NCBI RefSeq assembly: GCF_030068615.1
Contig: NZ_JASJOC010000007.1
Location: forward strand, 120,765 to 184,764
From: Halostagnicola sp. A-GB9-2
Lineage (GTDB): Archaea; Halobacteriota; Halobacteria; Halobacteriales; Natrialbaceae
DNA length: 64,000 bases
Direction of reading: 5' to 3'
The notes beneath the pieces are model-generated. The model ran no database searches and had not been told where the DNA came from. It worked only from the letters and a program-made list of their open reading frames with translations. Shown one piece after another: positions 63,065-64,000 of the stretch (position 1 is its first letter; every line of letters starts with the position of its first letter). A program made the position numbers and the translations under genes.

Positions 63065-64000
63065 ATGGTGAGAACGGAGTTTGAACTTCCTGATGTCGGC
63101 GAAGGAGTGGCTGAAGGAGAACTTGTTACGTGGCTCGTCGATACCGACGAGCACGTCGAGGAGGACCAACCGATTGCGGAGGTCGAAACCGACAAAGCGC
63201 TGGTGGAAATCCCATCGGCGTACGATGGCGTCATCGTCGAACGACGCGCCGAGGAAGGTGAGACGGTCCCGGTCGGTGATGTGCTCGTGGTGTTCGACGT
63301 GGACGGGGAGTCCGCCGACGACGCTGACGCGGGGGGCGCGACCGACGGGTCGGACTCGGCCGAAGCAGTACCGGATCCATCCGGGCCATCGGAGTCCGTC
63401 GAACTGGGGGTCGGAGACGGACCCAGTCTGCCCGATGGACGCGTGTTTGCCCCGCCGAGCGTCCGGAACGTTGCGCGCGAACTCGGCGTTTCACTCGAGG
63501 CAGTCGAACGCGCCGGATCCGGCGATCGAATTACGGAACGGGACGTGCGTGAAACGGCCCGCGGAGACGCCGGAGACGTTTCCGGCGGATCGGATTCATC
63601 CTCGGTTGCGGTGGAGCAGGGGGCGGATGCTTCCACCGTTGCGGGCATCGAGCGCGACGAAAGCGAACAGGCTAACGGGCAGTCCGCGTCCGCTTCCCTC
63701 GAGGCCGCCGATCGAGAGCGAACGCTGGCGATGCCGGCGACCCGTCAACTCGCCCGCGAGGAGGGCGTTTCTCTCGACGCCGTACCGGCGAGCGAACGCC
63801 GGGACGGCGAACCGTTCGTCACGCCCGAGGACGTTCGAGCGTTTTCGCGCGGTGACGGGCCAGCCGCGACGCCGTCGTCCGCTCCCGAGACGCCGTCTCG
63901 GGCGGACACCGACGACGAGCGTCCAGGCGATCGGATCCCCTACAGCGGGGTAAGAAAAACCATCGGCGAGCAGATGGCGACCTCGAAGTACACCGCACCC
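63065..64000 (+). CDS. Dihydrolipoamide acyltransferase (E2), cut by window end
   Basis: This is the N-terminal 312 residues of an E2 subunit of a 2-oxoacid dehydrogenase complex. The lipoyl domain has the modified Lys in VETDKALVEIPS (K44). Two peripheral subunit-binding domains follow: VFAPPSVRNVARELGVSLEA and later LAMPATRQLAREEGVSLDAV, separated by acidic Ser/Ala/Gly linkers. The visible end IPYSGVRKTIGEQMATSKYT begins the catalytic domain, whose HxxxDG motif lies beyond the window. Haloarchaeal E2s of this type may act on pyruvate, branched-chain or other 2-oxoacids. The pairing E1 and E3 genes should lie nearby, downstream. Confidence 0.93.
   Translation, partial: MVRTEFELPDVGEGVAEGELVTWLVDTDEHVEEDQPIAEVETDKALVEIPSAYDGVIVERRAEEGETVPVGDVLVVFDVDGESADDADAGGATDGSDSAEAVPDPSGPSESVELGVGDGPSLPDGRVFAPPSVRNVARELGVSLEAVERAGSGDRITERDVRETARGDAGDVSGGSDSSSVAVEQGADASTVAGIERDESEQANGQSASASLEAADRERTLAMPATRQLAREEGVSLDAVPASERRDGEPFVTPEDVRAFSRGDGPAATPSSAPETPSRADTDDERPGDRIPYSGVRKTIGEQMATSKYTAP

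Noticed and set aside
1..64000. CRISPR arrays, tRNA or rRNA genes, intact insertion sequences
   Set aside because: I looked for regular repeats, T-loop-like GGTTCGAATCC patterns and transposase motifs and found none outside coding sequence; a covariance-model search would be needed to be sure about small RNAs.

Overview
The window looks like chromosomal DNA of a halophilic archaeon (class Halobacteria). The proteins are very acidic, and several families are typical of or confined to haloarchaea: a HalX-type response regulator, DUF5305, DUF1102-like secreted proteins, a receiver fused to a DUF7504-like domain, and NCS2 and E2 proteins with haloarchaeal signatures. Most genes have an archaeal TATA-like box about 25-30 bases before the start codon, which implies leaderless transcripts. 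A Natrialbales-type genus is a guess only. I see no rRNA, tRNA, CRISPR array, intact transposase or replication origin.

Layout. (1) 1-5.9 kb: a cut haloarchaeal hypothetical gene, an AbgA-like M20 amidohydrolase, a class III aminotransferase with RidA, and a divergent NhaC antiporter. (2) 6.3-9.1 kb: a CoA-ester operon of CaiB-type CoA-transferase, SCP2-type thiolase and DUF35 Zn-ribbon/OB protein. The thiolase has Ser where the nucleophilic Cys is expected. (3) 9.1-33.5 kb: a large island that appears to serve uptake and breakdown of nucleobases or other N-heterocycles. It holds a four-part molybdenum hydroxylase set (FAD, CoxG-like, Mo and 2Fe-2S proteins), cofactor and maturation genes (MoeA, MocA, XdhC), two NCS2 and one NCS1 permeases, an MFS carrier, two CodA-type deaminases, a hydantoinase/dihydropyrimidinase-type amidohydrolase, a metal-dependent cyclase-family hydrolase, a CocE-type hydrolase, a Zn alcohol dehydrogenase, a UspA protein and an IclR regulator.

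(4) 34.3-42.6 kb: a surface and signalling block. Two secreted proteins with TasA/SipW-style or Tat-like leaders lie beside a PAS histidine kinase, a HalX response regulator and a receiver-DUF7504 fusion. Opposite them runs an operon of a 21-codon leader ORF, DUF5305, a multi-spanning signal peptidase I and a winged-helix membrane protein. This resembles a putative archaeal matrix-fibre or pilus export locus. (5) 42.7-46.5 kb: a decay zone with a broken rhodanese gene and an IS200/IS605-like hairpin, then small genes (methyltransferase, winged helix, TRAM, PRC-barrel). (6) 46.8-52.3 kb: cation and potassium transport (CPA2 antiporter with a cytosolic UspA-like region, TrkA, TrkH). (7) 53.3-54.6 kb: a lone class III aminotransferase. 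(8) 55.2-62.2 kb: a lactate/2-hydroxyacid module (GlcD-type FAD dehydrogenase, GntP permease, a LutB-LutA-like fusion, LutC, IclR). (9) 63.1 kb to the end: the start of an E2 lipoyl acyltransferase gene.

Working together, the permeases of region 3 would import N-heterocycles, which the deaminases and Mo-hydroxylase modify and the amidohydrolases open. Aminotransferase/RidA, CoA-ester, lactate and 2-oxoacid dehydrogenase genes in neighbouring regions could pass the carbon to central metabolism. The substrate of the island cannot be read from sequence alone.
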